This document shows positions 21,733-33,967 of a stretch of DNA of 64,000 nucleotides, piece after piece. Within the stretch, counting starts at the first letter, position 1. Each line of letters opens with the position of its first letter. Under the pieces are notes generated by a model. The model saw nothing but the letters and a program-made list of their open reading frames with translations. It had not been told where the DNA came from and searched no databases. The stretch comes from Atherinomorus stipes (taxonomy: Eukaryota; Chordata; Actinopteri; Atheriniformes; Atherinidae), in the NCBI GenBank assembly GCA_023101725.1, contig JALJCO010001329.1:1-64000 (forward strand). The letters run 5' to 3'. The position numbers were made by a program, and so were the translations under genes.

Positions 21733-22747
21733 TAAATTATCGATCAACCTTCGGTTCTGTTAATAAAACAATAATATTCTCCCAGATTCTTGGTAATACT
21801 TTATTTTTCCCACAACAAGGAGGACTGTATGTTTAGTAAAATACAAGTAACTACACACACTACTCAGTTTGTATTCGAAATATCTTTTCCTTTATTTATT
21901 GGATTTCTTTTCAAACAATTTACATTTGAACATATCTCTAATGAAAATAACTTCAAGACATAAAGTGTATTAATTTATCCTTTACTTATTGAGTTGAGTA
22001 ACAAAATAGCAGCAGATTAAAATCACCAAACGGTATTTCTGTGCTTTTATTGCAGACGTGGGATAAAACTCAGGACTCCAGTTCTGCTCCTGTCTGGTTG
22101 CTATGGCTTCAGTCCGCCACTAGATGGAGCTGTTGTTTCTCTGAAGCCTTGAACTCTATTTTATTTATTTATTTATTGCACAATTGGAAAGAAATTCTCA
22201 GCGTCACGAGCCTTCACGTGCCCATTGCAAGCTGTAAGCTATGCCCAGTATGCAGACTGGGATCCTTTCCCACATGTCCCAGTAGGTTGGATTGTGTTTG
22301 AAGTGAGGCTCAGACTGGAGAAACTGTCATGAAGCTGTTTCCCTTAAATAATTTAGCCTAATAAGTGAATAAAAAAACATTTCAGTGTTGTTTGTGTGGA
22401 AGAAGCATCAGTTGCACCTGTTCTCTACTTTCAATCTCGTCTCCACTGACTGAGAATCAGAAGCAGCACAAACAGACATCTGTCTCCAGAAAAAAGACAT
22501 TTCCGCTGAGCAGCACCTGCAGGAGTTTGTTTTTGAAGTTCACCACCAACCTGAACGTGTTTGTGGGAACATGAATGTTTTTAGTCTTTCTGCAGATTTT
22601 TTTCATCTGCTGTCAGATTGAAATCAAGAGCATGAAAGCACACAGCAGCTTGATGTGAGCTGTCAATCATCAGCAGCAGTCTGATCTGTGGGCAGCAGGG
22701 GCTGATGGGAGCTTTGAGGAGCTGTTAGAAAGCACGTGGTCCTGCTC
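21733..22747. other. Intergenic stretch between ZNF-D and the receptor locus
   Basis: No gene is recognised up to about 22570. From about 22570 the sequence is shared in inverted orientation with 51350-51450, so the V-cassette duplication begins here. Confidence 0.5.
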
Positions 22748-22755
22748 TGATGTCA
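22748..22755 (+). promoter_or_regulatory. CRE-like site upstream of V1
   Basis: TGATGTCA lies 80 bp before the V1 ATG. The same octamer stands at the same distance before V2. CRE-like motifs are known in T-cell receptor V promoters. Function here is inferred. Confidence 0.5.
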
Positions 22756-22835
22756 CAGCTCGTCCTTGTTTGGCCTCAGCTGCATCAGAGCGCCACTTCT
22801 CCCCAGCTTCACCAGAGGAAACACCACTGCACACA

Positions 22836-22878
22836 ATGCTTTTCCTCCCAGCTGCTGCTCTGTGCTGTCTGTGTTCAG
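22836..22878 (+). CDS. V1 leader exon (TRG-like V segment)
   Basis: Encodes MLFLPAAALCCLCS, a hydrophobic signal peptide, in 43 nt. It ends one base into a codon at a TCAG|GTGAGT donor. The 92-bp intron ends in CTCTGCAG at 22970. This split leader is standard for antigen-receptor V genes. Confidence 0.85.
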
Positions 22879-22970
22879 GTGAGTGTTTCCAGCCAATCAG
22901 GAGCCAGCAAACTCCACCTGGAACAAACACTGGCACACTAACCTTCATCTGTCTGTCTGTGTCTCTGCAG

Positions 22971-23293
22971 CGCTGGTTGCCATGGCAGCAGAGCTGCTTC
23001 AGGATGATTTAACATTGACCAGGAGAGTTGGTCAAACAGTCTCATTCACATGTGGAAACATTCACCAGTGTGATGTTGATGATTATATATACTGGTACCA
23101 GAAGAAAGAAACATTCAGAGTGATTCTTGACATTGATAAGACAAATGGAGATATAGATAAGAGTTATTCAACTCATCCTCAGAAAGATGATTTCTCAGCT
23201 GTGAATAATCATAATGGCTGGGAATTGCAGATAGAGAAAGTTAAAGTGGATCATTCAGCCACCTACTACTGTAGCTGTGTGAAGTGGGATCAC
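22971..23293 (+). CDS. V1: T-cell receptor gamma-type V segment
   Basis: Encodes the extracellular variable domain of an antigen-receptor chain. After the end of the leader (ALVAMAAELLQDD) come LTLTRRVGQTVSFTC with the first conserved Cys, YWYQKKETF with the conserved Trp, and the framework-3 end SATYYC with the second Cys. An extra Cys lies in HQCDV. The exon ends at the heptamer of the RSS, so the coding end is VKWDH. WYQKKETF and HPQKDDFSA resemble teleost TCR gamma V genes as I know them; an immunoglobulin light chain is the main alternative. The frame is intact. It would be joined to J1 about 7.5 kb downstream, across an inserted retrovirus. Confidence 0.82.
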
Positions 23294-23331
23294 CACAGTG
23301 AGAAATGATCCCTGCAGGCTGAACAAAAACC
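23294..23331 (+). promoter_or_regulatory. V1 recombination signal sequence (22-bp spacer)
   Basis: Heptamer CACAGTG (23294-23300), 22-bp spacer, nonamer ACAAAAACC (23323-23331). Both elements are consensus. It pairs with 12-spacer J signals under the 12/23 rule. Confidence 0.92.
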
Positions 23332-24050
23332 TCCAGATGAACAGATGTCAAACAGTGTGTGTGACAGGAAGAGAGCAGTAAAGCAGCCCAGGTTCACATA
23401 TTTCACCTCCATCTCAGACAGAGTCCCAAACACACTGAACTGAGGGAGTTTCTTCTTCACTGCTGTCTTTATGGATTTAACATTTTATTCTTCTTTTTAT
23501 TATTAGCAGAATTTTCTCAAGCAATCAACTCTGTGAAGATTTCCAATATTTGCAGAGTAAAATGATTGAAGTGAAACATAAACACACCATCAATCACATC
23601 AATCCATTTCCATCATCTTTGCTTAATAATGAATGTTTCCTTCAAATATCCAGATAAACATGAATCTTCTGCTTTGAGCTGCAGCTGGAATAAAGTTCAT
23701 TCCTCCTTCATGATTTTGATGAGCTCTTCATGAAAACACTTTCATTAGTTTTAGTCTGAGTCCACATAATGTTACAGAGGTGAGGTCAGGACTTTGGAAA
23801 GAGATTTTCCAGAATTTCCTGTTTCCATGACAACAGCCCACAGCATGAAGCTCCCACCACCATGTTTGACAGCTGCAACAGTCTTGTTGGGGTTGAATTC
23901 TTCACCTTCATTCCTCCAAACATCCAAACCTTTGATCAAAGACTTTTTACAGGTTATTGACTTTTAATCTCACACAGTCTGTTACTGGTCCTCCTCATGA
24001 AGACACACATTACATGTTGTCTTGTCTTATGGTTTAAAAAGTGATGTCAG
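23332..24050. other. V1 3' flank
   Basis: No gene. The sequence is shared in inverted orientation with about 49960-50680 after V2, and so belongs to the duplicated cassette. Confidence 0.6.
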
Positions 24051-24613
24051 TGTGGTGGCAGACTGTCTGACTCTATAGATATATACTGTTAAGATTATGA
24101 CAAGGACAAGGACGACTGATAAATTAGGGCGACATGACAAATTATGAACCTAGATCCCAAGCTGACGTGTCATTCACAGAAGACTCACATCAGACTGAAT
24201 ATCAGGTGGGGAGGGGTCTGACAGGTTCCTATAAAGCATCACAGTAAACAGGAAGACGGGGTCCTTCGGAACGTGAGCGAGCGCGGACTACAGACAGCTG
24301 GACCTGGGGACTCCGTTTTGACCGCTGAGACACGTACAGGGTCTGACACACAGTCCTCTGCCGTAGTTTGCTAGTTATATTGTAATAAACGTGTAACCTT
24401 AAGCGACGCGTCTGTGATTCTTCACCGCTGCATCATCTTAGCTCAGCCACTACTAGCAGGCTGACCAACGAGGTGCCTGACTGCAAACACCACGCTGCTG
24501 AATCCATAATTCAGGTCTGTACTCTGACTCATAAGACAACATTAGCTTCTCTTATCATTATCCCTAAACGAGCAGCACTTCTGATTAGCTACCAGAAGGG
24601 TTGCGCTACCACA
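24051..24613 (+). repeat. 5' LTR of the endogenous retrovirus
   Basis: Begins TGTGGTGGCAG and ends CTACCACA. A TATAAA at 24230-24235 and an AATAAA at 24384-24389 mark the likely promoter and polyadenylation signals. I noticed only two differences from the 3' LTR. Confidence 0.88.
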
Positions 24614-25074
24614 GAAATGGTGACCCATCGACGTGGGGGATATAGAGAGCTAACTGTTTGTTTTGTCTTTGCTTCTGTCCGACCCACGAGGAAAAACGCG
24701 ACCAACGGCCGAAGAGTTCGCAGTTTCCAATAAATGAACTGGACAAGATCAGAGGTCGGTAACGGATCTTAAATACGGACGGAAACGGTAAGAAAGATAA
24801 TATATTTACCTATCAATGAAGAGCAGAGATTCAAGCTAAAAAAAAAAAAAAAACATTTCACAGCCAAACGGACAAAGTTTAGCCCTTGTGGCGTAGTAGT
24901 AGAAAAAATAAACAAAAAACAAAATACGGCAATTTAAGGTGCTTAAGTGTGTAACTTCACGTGGTCTGTATCCGATAATCTGAAGAGGGAATGATGACCC
25001 TTTATATTATCATGAAGAACAGAACACAAAACTTAGACCAGATCTGAAAGCAATATCACTAAATGATAATGAAT

Positions 25075-25330
25075 CTCTGCTTTTCACAGATGGGTCGTGT
25101 TATCGTTCGACAGAAGGCCTAGAATCGGGTTATGCGATCGTTCAGTATGACAGCGAAAACGACAATTTCCACCTGCTTGAAAGCGTGAAACTAACAAACG
25201 CGTGTTCAGCCCAACGAGCCGAATTAACCGCAGTAATCTGAGCTCTAACACTGTCGGAAGGTAAAGATGTCACTGTGTTGTCGGATTCCTAGTACTGTGT
25301 CTCAGCGGTCCCCATACATGGGCACGCCCA
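25075..25330 (+). pseudogene. Retroviral RNase H remnant
   Basis: Reads LFTDGSCYR, then GYAIVQ, then QRAELTAV, then a stop, then VTVLSDS, stop. These are the usual acidic-residue blocks of retroviral RNase H (D of TDGS, E of RAEL, D of SDS). At least two stop codons break it. The rest of pol is missing or not recognisable. Confidence 0.75.
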
Positions 25331-26579
25331 TGAAACTCTGAACTGAACTAAAGATCTGATGCTCTTCAGGAGAGCTGCAATTGTAAAGTGTTACATCTGT
25401 CTGACCAGCAATCCAGGAAAAGTTTGTGCTTTCTCAGGTCGACTGCTTGTGCCAAAAGGAAGTTTTCTACAACCTCCGGGTGGATTTCTGTAACATGTCA
25501 TCAAAGTGAAAACAGAAACTGTAATTTTTTGACAGTATTTTGCCGTTTCTCTCTTTGGCTTGAAGCCACAGCCACAGAACACAGAACTGCAGAAGAACTG
25601 AATTTTTTTGTGTAAAGAGGTCATAGCTGTTTGACCTGTTTGCAGTCTTTTTCATCAGACAATGAAAAAGTGTGATAGTGTTGCAGAAAATTCCACCCAC
25701 ACAGAGGAAGGAGGAAAGTTCGCCATAACCAAGGAGAAGATTCGGGACCGTTTCGAAGGAAATGGAAAGGATCGCAGAGGACGCCGAGGAGAGCCGAACT
25801 GGACGAACAACAACTTTTCACTCCGGGGAGTAACGTTAATCCAATTAGAAATAAAAACTACATTACATGTATTTGTGTATCTGTGTTAAGCTGTTGTCTT
25901 TTTCTGCTTGCAGATCACTGCTGAATTAAGCCGTCCGGAAGGAAATGATTCCACAACTGGTCAACAGAACAGCTGACATGGCAACACTGTATGTTGTTCA
26001 CCACGACAAAAATAAGGATGCAGCCTGGATGGCGAGGGTGAACGAGTCTCACAGAGGCTGAGTTGTTGATGTCTGCGTCATCACTCGCTGTGCTGTTCAC
26101 TGCTCAAAATGTGTCCAGAAATGTGAAGAAGGTTGACACCTGTGGAGATGGGTGGTGATAATCACTTTTAAACCGGTGCCTGGAGAATTGAGGCATCAGG
26201 TTACAAAGAGCCGTCATTGTCGTGGTGCAAGAAGACACATCAGTAACATGTCAGCTGCAAAATAAAGTTACAGATCTCTGCATAATCTGCTTTGCTATTG
26301 CACACTGGATGTTGGATCTGCTTTCCTCAGCCAACATAGTCTCATTATGTGGCTGAGGGGGTGGTTGTTGAGCTTCAGAAAATTCAGTCTATGACTGACA
26401 AGGGGCCAAGAAATTACTATCCAAATGCTGCATTTCTGCAAGAATCATTCCAGGAGGATAATTGGTGTTTTCACATAAAGTTAAAGATTTCAAAGTTTCT
26501 GTTTTCAGCTAAGAATAATTTCACAGACACATTTCTAGTTTGTGTCATCTTTATTTCACATCAATTTGTCATTTAGTGG

Positions 26580-26960
26580 TACTTGAGTAAAATTCAGGTT
26601 GTGCATCACACATTTTAGTGGTTCCTGGTGATTTATTAATCAGTATTGTTAAATCACACACTTTGATTTGGTTAAGTGGTGGAATTGGTTGCATACGTGT
26701 TGAGTTGGTAGGTGGTATAGTAAATTGTTAATCAATAGAGTTAATTTCAGACACATTGAGTTCTATTAACCAGTTAGATTCCATGCACATTGAGTTTTCG
26801 TTATGTTTTGGTTAATCAGCTAATTGCTTACACATTTAATTTGTTAATCATTATGAATTTGTTAATCATAGAGTTAAGTTGATATTTGTTGATCATAAGG
26901 TTAATAACATACACATTGATTAGTGTTAATCATATAATTTTCTTACAGCTAAGAATCAAT
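26580..26960. repeat. Diverged tandem repeat inside the retrovirus
   Basis: The words ACACATTGAGTT and TTGTTAATCA recur several times at irregular 40-60 bp steps. No coding function is apparent. Confidence 0.45.
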
Positions 26961-27351
26961 TAGCCAGTAATTCTGTTTTGATTATTGTTTGATTGTTTTT
27001 GATTGTTGAATGTTTCCTTCTTGTGTCCACAATGATTGTAATGTAAACGCATACCGATTTGCGTACCTGTAAACAAATCTTTTATAAGGTTACACGTTAG
27101 GATGTGATTTTGTGATTTTCTGTCTTTCCTCCTCTACTTTCTCCATCTTTCCTATTTTTGATGTAATGTGTAATTGATTGTTGGCAACAGGACTGTGTCA
27201 AGACTGACGGGTAACAGTAAGGTAGGGTGACTTGGGTTGATTTATGTTTAAGTTGATTATGGGGACTTGAATTTGATTTAGTTAGTTAATGAGGGTTTGG
27301 GTAAATGACACATATCTAGTTCGACTGGGTGAGTGACGTGAATTACGTCAC

Positions 27352-27362
27352 TGAGGGGGGAG
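27352..27362 (+). promoter_or_regulatory. Polypurine tract before the 3' LTR
   Basis: GAGGGGGGAG lies directly before TGTGGTGG of the 3' LTR, as expected for a retroviral plus-strand primer. Confidence 0.75.
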
Positions 27363-27925
27363 TGTGGTGGCAGACTGTCTGACTCTATAGATATATACTG
27401 TTAAGATTATGACAAGGACAAGGACGACTGATAAATTAGGGCGACATGACAAATTATGAACCTAGATCCCAAGCTGACGTGTCATTCACAGAAGACTCAC
27501 ATCAGACTGAATGTCAGGTGGGGAGGGGTCTGACAGGTTCCTATAAAGCATCACAGTAAACAGGAAGACGGGGTCCTTCGGAACGTGAGCGAGCGCGGAC
27601 TACAGACAGCTGGACCTGGGGACTCCGTTTTGACCGCTGAGACACGTACAGGGTCTGACACACAGTCCTCTGCCGTAGTTTGCTAGTTATATTGTAATAA
27701 ACGTGTAACCTTAAGCGACGCGTCTGTGATTCTTCACCGCTGCATCATCTTAGCTCAGCCACTACTAGCAGGCTGACCAACGAGGTGCCTGACTGCAAAC
27801 ACCACGCTGCTGAATCCATAATTCAGGTCTGTACTCTGACTCATAAGACAACATTAGCTTCTCTTATCATTATCCCTAAACGAGCAGCACTTCTGATTAG
27901 CTACCAGAAGGGTTGCGCTACGACA
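27363..27925 (+). repeat. 3' LTR of the endogenous retrovirus
   Basis: Same 563-bp length and end structure as the 5' LTR, ending CTACGACA. It is followed by TCAGCAGGAAACAGC, which continues the original V1 flank. Confidence 0.88.
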
Positions 27926-27929
27926 TCAG

Positions 27930-30357
27930 CAGGAAACAGCAACAATCTAAACATGATGCCAGAGGACAGAAGTGATTGTTATATGTATAATATAATATAA
28001 TATATATTGCATGCTATCTTTTTTTATATTTGGTAATATAAATGGACCTAAACTGCCTGACCTGCAAAGTGATGGATCGCAGAAGAAGCCAATTGGATCT
28101 CGAGGAGTTCACCGTCACAGCCAATCAGCAGTGATTATGACAGTTCTTGCTGGCAAGCAGGAACTGAAAAGACAAAACTAGGACACATGGCTAGATTTTG
28201 TAGGAAGCCAGTTTCTGCGCCACCAGCTTGAAACTTGGTCCTGAGCCCTGTTGAAACCAGACTCAGGACAAAGCGTTATAAAAATAGCTTTGCTCTTGTT
28301 GCTGTTAATGAGCTTAATAAAAGCTTTTGCAGCTTGCGTATTTTACTCTATTTTATTTTATCCTGGTTGAATACTTTTTTTTATTCCTTACTGTGGTGGA
28401 GCACAGAGCACTTTATATTTATACTTAAATTTCAATTTACATTATGTATTTATCATTTTGTCTCTTGTCTTCCCGACCAAGTATATACTGTATTTCTGTC
28501 TTGTTTGTTGTTTACTGTAGGTTTCCATGTTTTTTGAAGTGAAACGCCAATGTTGTCATTTTTCCTGAAAACAAGTTAACCCATGGGTACAAATAAAGAC
28601 ACCTTGACCTTGATTTCCCTGCTGCTGCGGCCCATGTGGCAGGGGTTATGAGTGCACCAGAGGGAGTGGGGGCCACAGAAGTTTTTTACATTATTACCGG
28701 TGACACCAGGTTAGAGGTCAGTCGGTCAGGGGGTCTTGTGTGTGTTTTTGTTTTACCATGGACCACTGGATGTTTATCCAGACAGTCTTCATCATCACTG
28801 TTGTCGCATGATCCTGCAATTCCCCTGTGATTTTGTTATCTTGCAGATCCACCCACACAGACTGCAGTTGCTGGTGTGACCTGTCTGACATGGTCCCAGT
28901 GGAAGCTGCTGCACCGTGGAGGTCGGAACGAAGCTGCTCCACACATGGATCCAGTATGAGTCAAGCCTTGTCTGTGTGCGCCGCACAAAAACTGTCTGAT
29001 CTATAAAAGAGTCTGTACGGACGTCCTACACCTGTTTCTGTTAACAAATCAGAATCAACTCTGAAGTCTGGGCACCTGAAGGAACGCCTTGTTCCACCTA
29101 TAAACGGTCAGGAAACACCCTCCATAAATATTCATCGATATCATTTCCATGACAGCTCAGCAGGGTAAAATAATGAAGAAGTGGAATTTCTGGGAATACA
29201 AGTAAGATCCTGATAAACTATGCTGAAAACATACAAAGACTTTATTTCATGGCCACGGCTGGACATCACCGATGCAGAGAGGTAGAACAGGTGTCATCAG
29301 AGGACCGGACGGTTTCAGTGGGACTGGAGGCACAACGGAGGCAGAGAGGGGGGCACCGACACGTTACCAGCCTTTTGTAAATGGAATCATACATCAAATA
29401 TGACTTGAATTTCTAAACAGATACAGGTGGGGGAGATATCCCGAATGCAGCCAAACTAATGAGCACTTGTTATGAACATTTTAACGTTACCATTTAGAAC
29501 CTCATACAAACGGCACATTTGTCAGCAGACTGTTCGCCTTATTGGTCGTATGACTGGACTTCAAAACGTAAAATTTATTCCTCAAAGACGATCATGTTTT
29601 AGTGGTTGAGGTTGTTGTTGTATAAAATACACCAGTTTATTTGGTAAATGCTGACTTCATTTTATTCTTATTTTGAGTGTGTGAGCACGTGCACTCCCAG
29701 GACTAAATACTAAATAACCCTCTTTATTCTTTCATAATAACTTTAATATACAACTGTGAAAGTTGATAGTTTATTTTGCACAAATGTCACATTTCACATC
29801 ATTTCTTTTCTTTTATTCTTCTACCGTTGGTGTCGCAGTTTCCCGTTTTTCCAGAATTTGGACATATGCCAGGATTAGAGCTGCTGTAGATTTAGTGACA
29901 TTTTGTTATTTAGTTCAAACACTGATTCATTTTTTTGTTAAAAACATACAGAGTAGAGGTTATCAGAGTAACAGTTATTAATTTCTATTGTTGAACTACT
30001 ATGCAGCTACTCCAGACCACATGGTGGCAGTAACGTTCAAGCTAAGATTAAGTTCTAGAATAAAACACAGAAGAAGTCACCAATGAGGAAACTGCCAGAG
30101 AGGAAGAACAGTGTTATCCTTATGTACTGTTTATGAGCTAATGTTCAACAAAAATCAGATAATCAAAGACGATTTATCCGATAGTGAGTATAGACGAGTT
30201 CCAAACACATTTTCCCACCACGTTTGGTTTTTATAAATCCCAAAAGTTGACAATATTTTGCATATGCCAGTAAGGCTTTACGAATGAGGACCCAGGTGTG
30301 TAGTAAACAGGAAGTAAAGAAAACAGAACACACAAGAGGATGAACTCTACAAAAACA
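27930..30357. other. V1-J1 interval with repeats
   Basis: No gene is seen. The first 60 bp continue the V1 flank. A retroposon 3' end with AATAAAGACACCTTGACCTTGA lies at about 28500-28615. The stretch from about 28800 to 29650 is shared, inverted, with about 48440-48830 near V2. From about 30180 the J cassette begins (shared with 60500-60850). Confidence 0.5.
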
Positions 30358-30386
30358 AAACAAACAACAACAACAACAACAACAAA
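30358..30386. repeat. (CAA)n microsatellite
   Basis: CAA repeated about nine times, within the J cassette; the third cassette lacks this expansion. Confidence 0.8.
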
Positions 30387-30758
30387 AACAGGAAAGAAGA
30401 CAAACAGACTGAAGACAACTAAGACCAGAAACAGACTAGAACAGAAATCCAACAACTTAAACCAAAAGCCAGAAAGCATGACATCAGACATGACATACAC
30501 AATCCTCTGGAGGAAGTTTCATGTCAGTCCATCCCTCCATCCTTTAGTCCAGATCCAGTCCATGTGGACTAAAGTGGTGGACTGACCAACAGACTGACAT
30601 TAACATCAGAGCCATGCTGCTAGTGTGGCTAAAAGAAAAGAGAAGAAGAGACAGTCATGTTGATATGAACATTAGAGAAACACATCATGGAGCTGAAATA
30701 TGATCCTGCTTCATCATCTGGACTCCTTCACCTCAGCTGACACATTCACCAGCAGATG

Positions 30759-30786
30759 GGTTTTTGTAGCAGTCTTTCTCACTGTG
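30759..30786 (+). promoter_or_regulatory. J1 recombination signal sequence (12-bp spacer)
   Basis: Nonamer GGTTTTTGT (30759-30767), 12-bp spacer, heptamer CACTGTG (30780-30786). Consensus form, compatible with the V signals. Confidence 0.92.
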
Positions 30787-30852
30787 TCGGGGCAGATGGT
30801 AGGAGCTACGGCTACGGCATCTGTGGTTCTGGGACTAAACTGTATGTAACAG
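30787..30852 (+). CDS. J1 segment with Cys in place of the FGxG Phe
   Basis: A 66-nt joining segment. The reading frame that matches J2 and J3 gives GADGRSYGYGICGSGTKLYVT. J2 and J3 have IFGSGTKLYVT, so a TTT to TGT change replaced the conserved Phe of the J motif with Cys. The segment ends CAG|GTAAGA, a strong donor, one base into a codon, matching C1. The Phe helps pack the CDR3 base, so the product may fold poorly, but the gene part is otherwise complete. Confidence 0.82.
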
Positions 30853-31193
30853 GTAAGAACAAACATTTATTTTCCTTCACTTGTTTTCTTGTAGAAGTTC
30901 AAATGTGTTTAAAGTCAGTTTCTGCTGCTTCAGGCTTTACATGTTAGTTTTTCATCATTAGTAGAGAATTCATCATGCAGCCGTTGTTACAGAAGAAAAA
31001 GCTCAATAATTTCTGAAAACATGTTTAAATCTCACTGAACAACTAGCAATTTGCAGAAGCAAAAACAATTAAGTATTTGTAAAAAATACATACAGGAAGA
31101 ATAATGAAATAGATAAACAGAAGTAAAAAAAAAAAAGAAGCTTAAAAACACCCAAAGCAAATGTGTTCGTAACTTAGCCATGAAGATCTCTTC

Positions 31194-31708
31194 TAGGGAC
31201 GCACCAAAATGAAAATTCTTGTCTAAAACTGAAAACAAAAAATGAGCAAACCAAGGCCGAAAACGGAAACACCGAAAGAAATGATGTCAGTTAATAGAAC
31301 CAGAGCATTTTTGGCTATAATGTGTACTAACCTCATTAAAGTCAAGGCATTGCAATAAATCAAATACAAAAGTATCAAAATATTTATTTGCTACATTACA
31401 GCAATGCACAAAATAAGTTATTATTCAAAATCAAATATTTACGTGTACATTACATCATGCCTTTAAAATTTTTCTCTGTAGTACTACAACAAATAATAAT
31501 ATCCAGGCTGATAACTGACTGGCTGTTGAATGACTGTGAAATTAAATATGTTCTCACATAAAAACACAAAGTCCAGAAGTCGCATGCTGGATGCGCTGAT
31601 TTCCACGTCATCATAAGGCCGTGTTGTTTCTGTGATTTATGTCTTTCTGACAAAAACCGAAAATGCACTTTTGGGTAATTTTCGGCCGAAAACTTTGGTG
31701 CATCCCTG
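31194..31708. mobile_element. hAT-like element in the J1-C1 intron
   Basis: Starts TAGGGACGCACCAAAATGAAAA and ends TTTTCGG...TTGGTGCATCCCT, inverted ends of the hAT type. The J2 and J3 cassettes lack it. No exact 8-bp duplication is resolved. Confidence 0.6.
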
Positions 31709-31764
31709 ATCACTATGGAGTCTTTAATTGAGACAGGAAATGTTGAGATACATAAAATTTTGTG

Positions 31765-32900
31765 GTAATACTTTCCAATAATGATACAAATCGTATATGT
31801 AACTCATGTGTAACACATGATGAACTAATCATTAATTAATGCAGATTAATGATGATCTGAATGTGATTTCTGTGATTACATCACACTTAATAGATCATCA
31901 GTTGATGAACATTAATTTATTGTTAATTCATTGTTTCATCAATATGTGAACAAATTTTCCAGTTGAGAACAAAATAAACTATAATTTCTTTTCATGCCGT
32001 TGTTTTTTTCTTTTTTATTGGCAAGACAAAGCCGTTCCTGTTGGCATACTGGTATATTACAGGTAAATCCCTGCTGGTTAAGATTTCATCATTACTTAAT
32101 CATGATTTCAAGATAAATGTGTAGCCTACGTTCAAGTAAAGTTACATCAAATTCAATATGAAGAATCTAATAATTCATGTCTGAGTTACAGGTAAGTAAC
32201 TGTTGAACAGGAAAGAGCAGATGGAAAGTTTTGCCTCCTCAGTCTCATTTGATAATAATAATAATAATACATTTTATTTGAAGCACCTTTCAAGAAACCC
32301 AAGGTCACTTTACATAACATTTAGCATGACTGACTTTACATCTGGGCTGCAACAGCTTTGGCTACGACCTGAATTGGCCAACTGAAGTGGCCGTAAACAT
32401 CCTGAACGTGGGAGCATGTTTCATAAGCCATTCTGAAAGATGCTGCAATGTGAATTTATTATTTTAAAAGTGGTAGCAGCCGTTCTAAAAGCAAAGGCAA
32501 TGCTAACAGTAGCTGAATGACAGAGCTGCATGACCCACCTCATTGCGGGACAATGAAAAAGTTGTTGCACGGGAGCACAAAGAAGAAAAATAAACATGTT
32601 ACCTCAGGGGCTCTGTAAAAAAAAAAAAAAAGAAAAGAAAATAGAATATATTATATTTTGGTCTTAAAAGGAAAATTTGTTGGGATAATGATGAATTAAT
32701 GAATTAACAATGAATTAATGTTCACCAACTGATGATCTATTAAGGGTGAAGTAATTACATCAGTCCACATTCAGATCATCATCAGTTCATGATGAGAAAC
32801 AGGAATTCATGATAGATTTGCATTAATTAATGATTAGTTCATTATGTGTTACACATTAGTGATTAAATTTAACTGGAAAAGCTAATATGCAAATATCAGT
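31765..32900. mobile_element. Element with long imperfect inverted arms
   Basis: The arm at about 31790-31945 (AACACATGATGAACTAATCATTAATTAATG ...) pairs with an inverted arm at about 32680-32870 (... CATTAATTAATGATTAGTTCATTATGTGTTACAC). Between them lie a (TAA)n run and a T-run. No credible ORF. Confidence 0.55.
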
Positions 32901-33069
32901 GATGATACAAATATTTACTTTTTCATCATGAAGAGATGATGTATGATTTGTTTATTTAATAAAATTATGTTTAAAATCATGTGTAACTGATATCTATTAC
33001 TAATCTAAAGCAATTCTGAAACTTTATAGGAAAAGTGTCCCTTTCTAAATTTTACACACACACACCCCC

Positions 33070-33475
33070 AGTATACACAGTTGTCCTCATGTTTATTCAT
33101 ATCCTCTCATCAAAGAAGAAAAAAAAAATCAGCTGTCAATGGAATAAGTAAAAAAGTGACTATTTTTAGAAAATGTAATGAAAATCATGACATTGATTTT
33201 GAATTGTGGCTCAACAGAAATATTAAGAAAAACAAACAAACAAAAAAATCACCTAAACAAACTAAAATGTTGTTGATCAACACTTTGAGGAGATCACTGC
33301 AATCAGGTGTTTTCTGTAACGTCCAATCAGACGTCTGCACCGGTTGACAGGTACGTTGGTCCATGTTTATGAGCAACATGCTCTAATTTGTCAGCTTTGT
33401 TTGTTTTGTGAATATTATTTATAACCACAATTCAAAAGCAATTTTGTATATTTGACTGAATTATAACTGATCAAT
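33070..33475 (-). mobile_element. MITE-family copy in the J1-C1 intron
   Basis: Reverse-oriented copy of the family seen at 6914-7424, with CAGTTGTCCTCATGTTTATTCATA at its left end and the CAATCAGACG...GGTTGACAGGTACG segment inside. Confidence 0.55.
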
Positions 33476-33967
33476 TTTTATTTGCTATTTTTAAAATTTA
33501 TATTATATTGTAATAATGGATTAGATTTATATTGTACTTTTTCTTGCGGGGCACTCAAAGCGCTCACAGTAGGTCCATTATTCTTTCTCTCCTCGTTCAT
33601 ATTTGGTAATGACGGAAGCGTGGCAGCCATTTCCCGCCTACGACCCCTCCGACCACCACTGGAAACATTCACACACAATCATACTCCAGTGAGGCCCTCA
33701 CTGGGAAAAAAAAAACATTAAAAAAACATTTAAATGCAGCAGGAAAGTTTTCTGGAGTTTAATGTTAATCCTCAGTGTAGAAAACTCTTTCTCCTCCCGA
33801 GGGACAAAAACCTACATGCTTCACTGGTGATTCTAAATTGATCCCAGGAGAGAAAACCAGTGTTTGAGCATCTGTAAACTGGTTTTAATGGTTATAGAAA
33901 GTGGATGGATAATTAAGCATGACTGTGTGAATGTGTGTGTGCTGCTTGTTGCTGCTTTAAACTCCAG

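Larger units (their letters stand above)
24051..27925 (+). mobile_element. Endogenous retrovirus, internally deleted, between V1 and J1
   Basis: Two 563-bp direct LTRs (24051-24613 and 27363-27925) start TG and end CA and flank 2.75 kb of interior. TCAG copies at 24047-24050 and 27926-27929 are the 4-bp target duplication. The duplicate cassette near 49965 shows the empty site. Inside are a leader region, a broken RNase H domain (about 25075-25330) and a purine tract just before the 3' LTR. No intact gag, pol or env is seen, so it cannot replicate by itself. The near-identical LTRs suggest a fairly recent insertion. Confidence 0.88.

Noticed and set aside
30787..30852. Alternative frame for J1 that restores FGxG
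   Set aside because: The other frames contain stops or break the C1 junction phase; the Cys is in the only frame that matches J2, J3 and C1.
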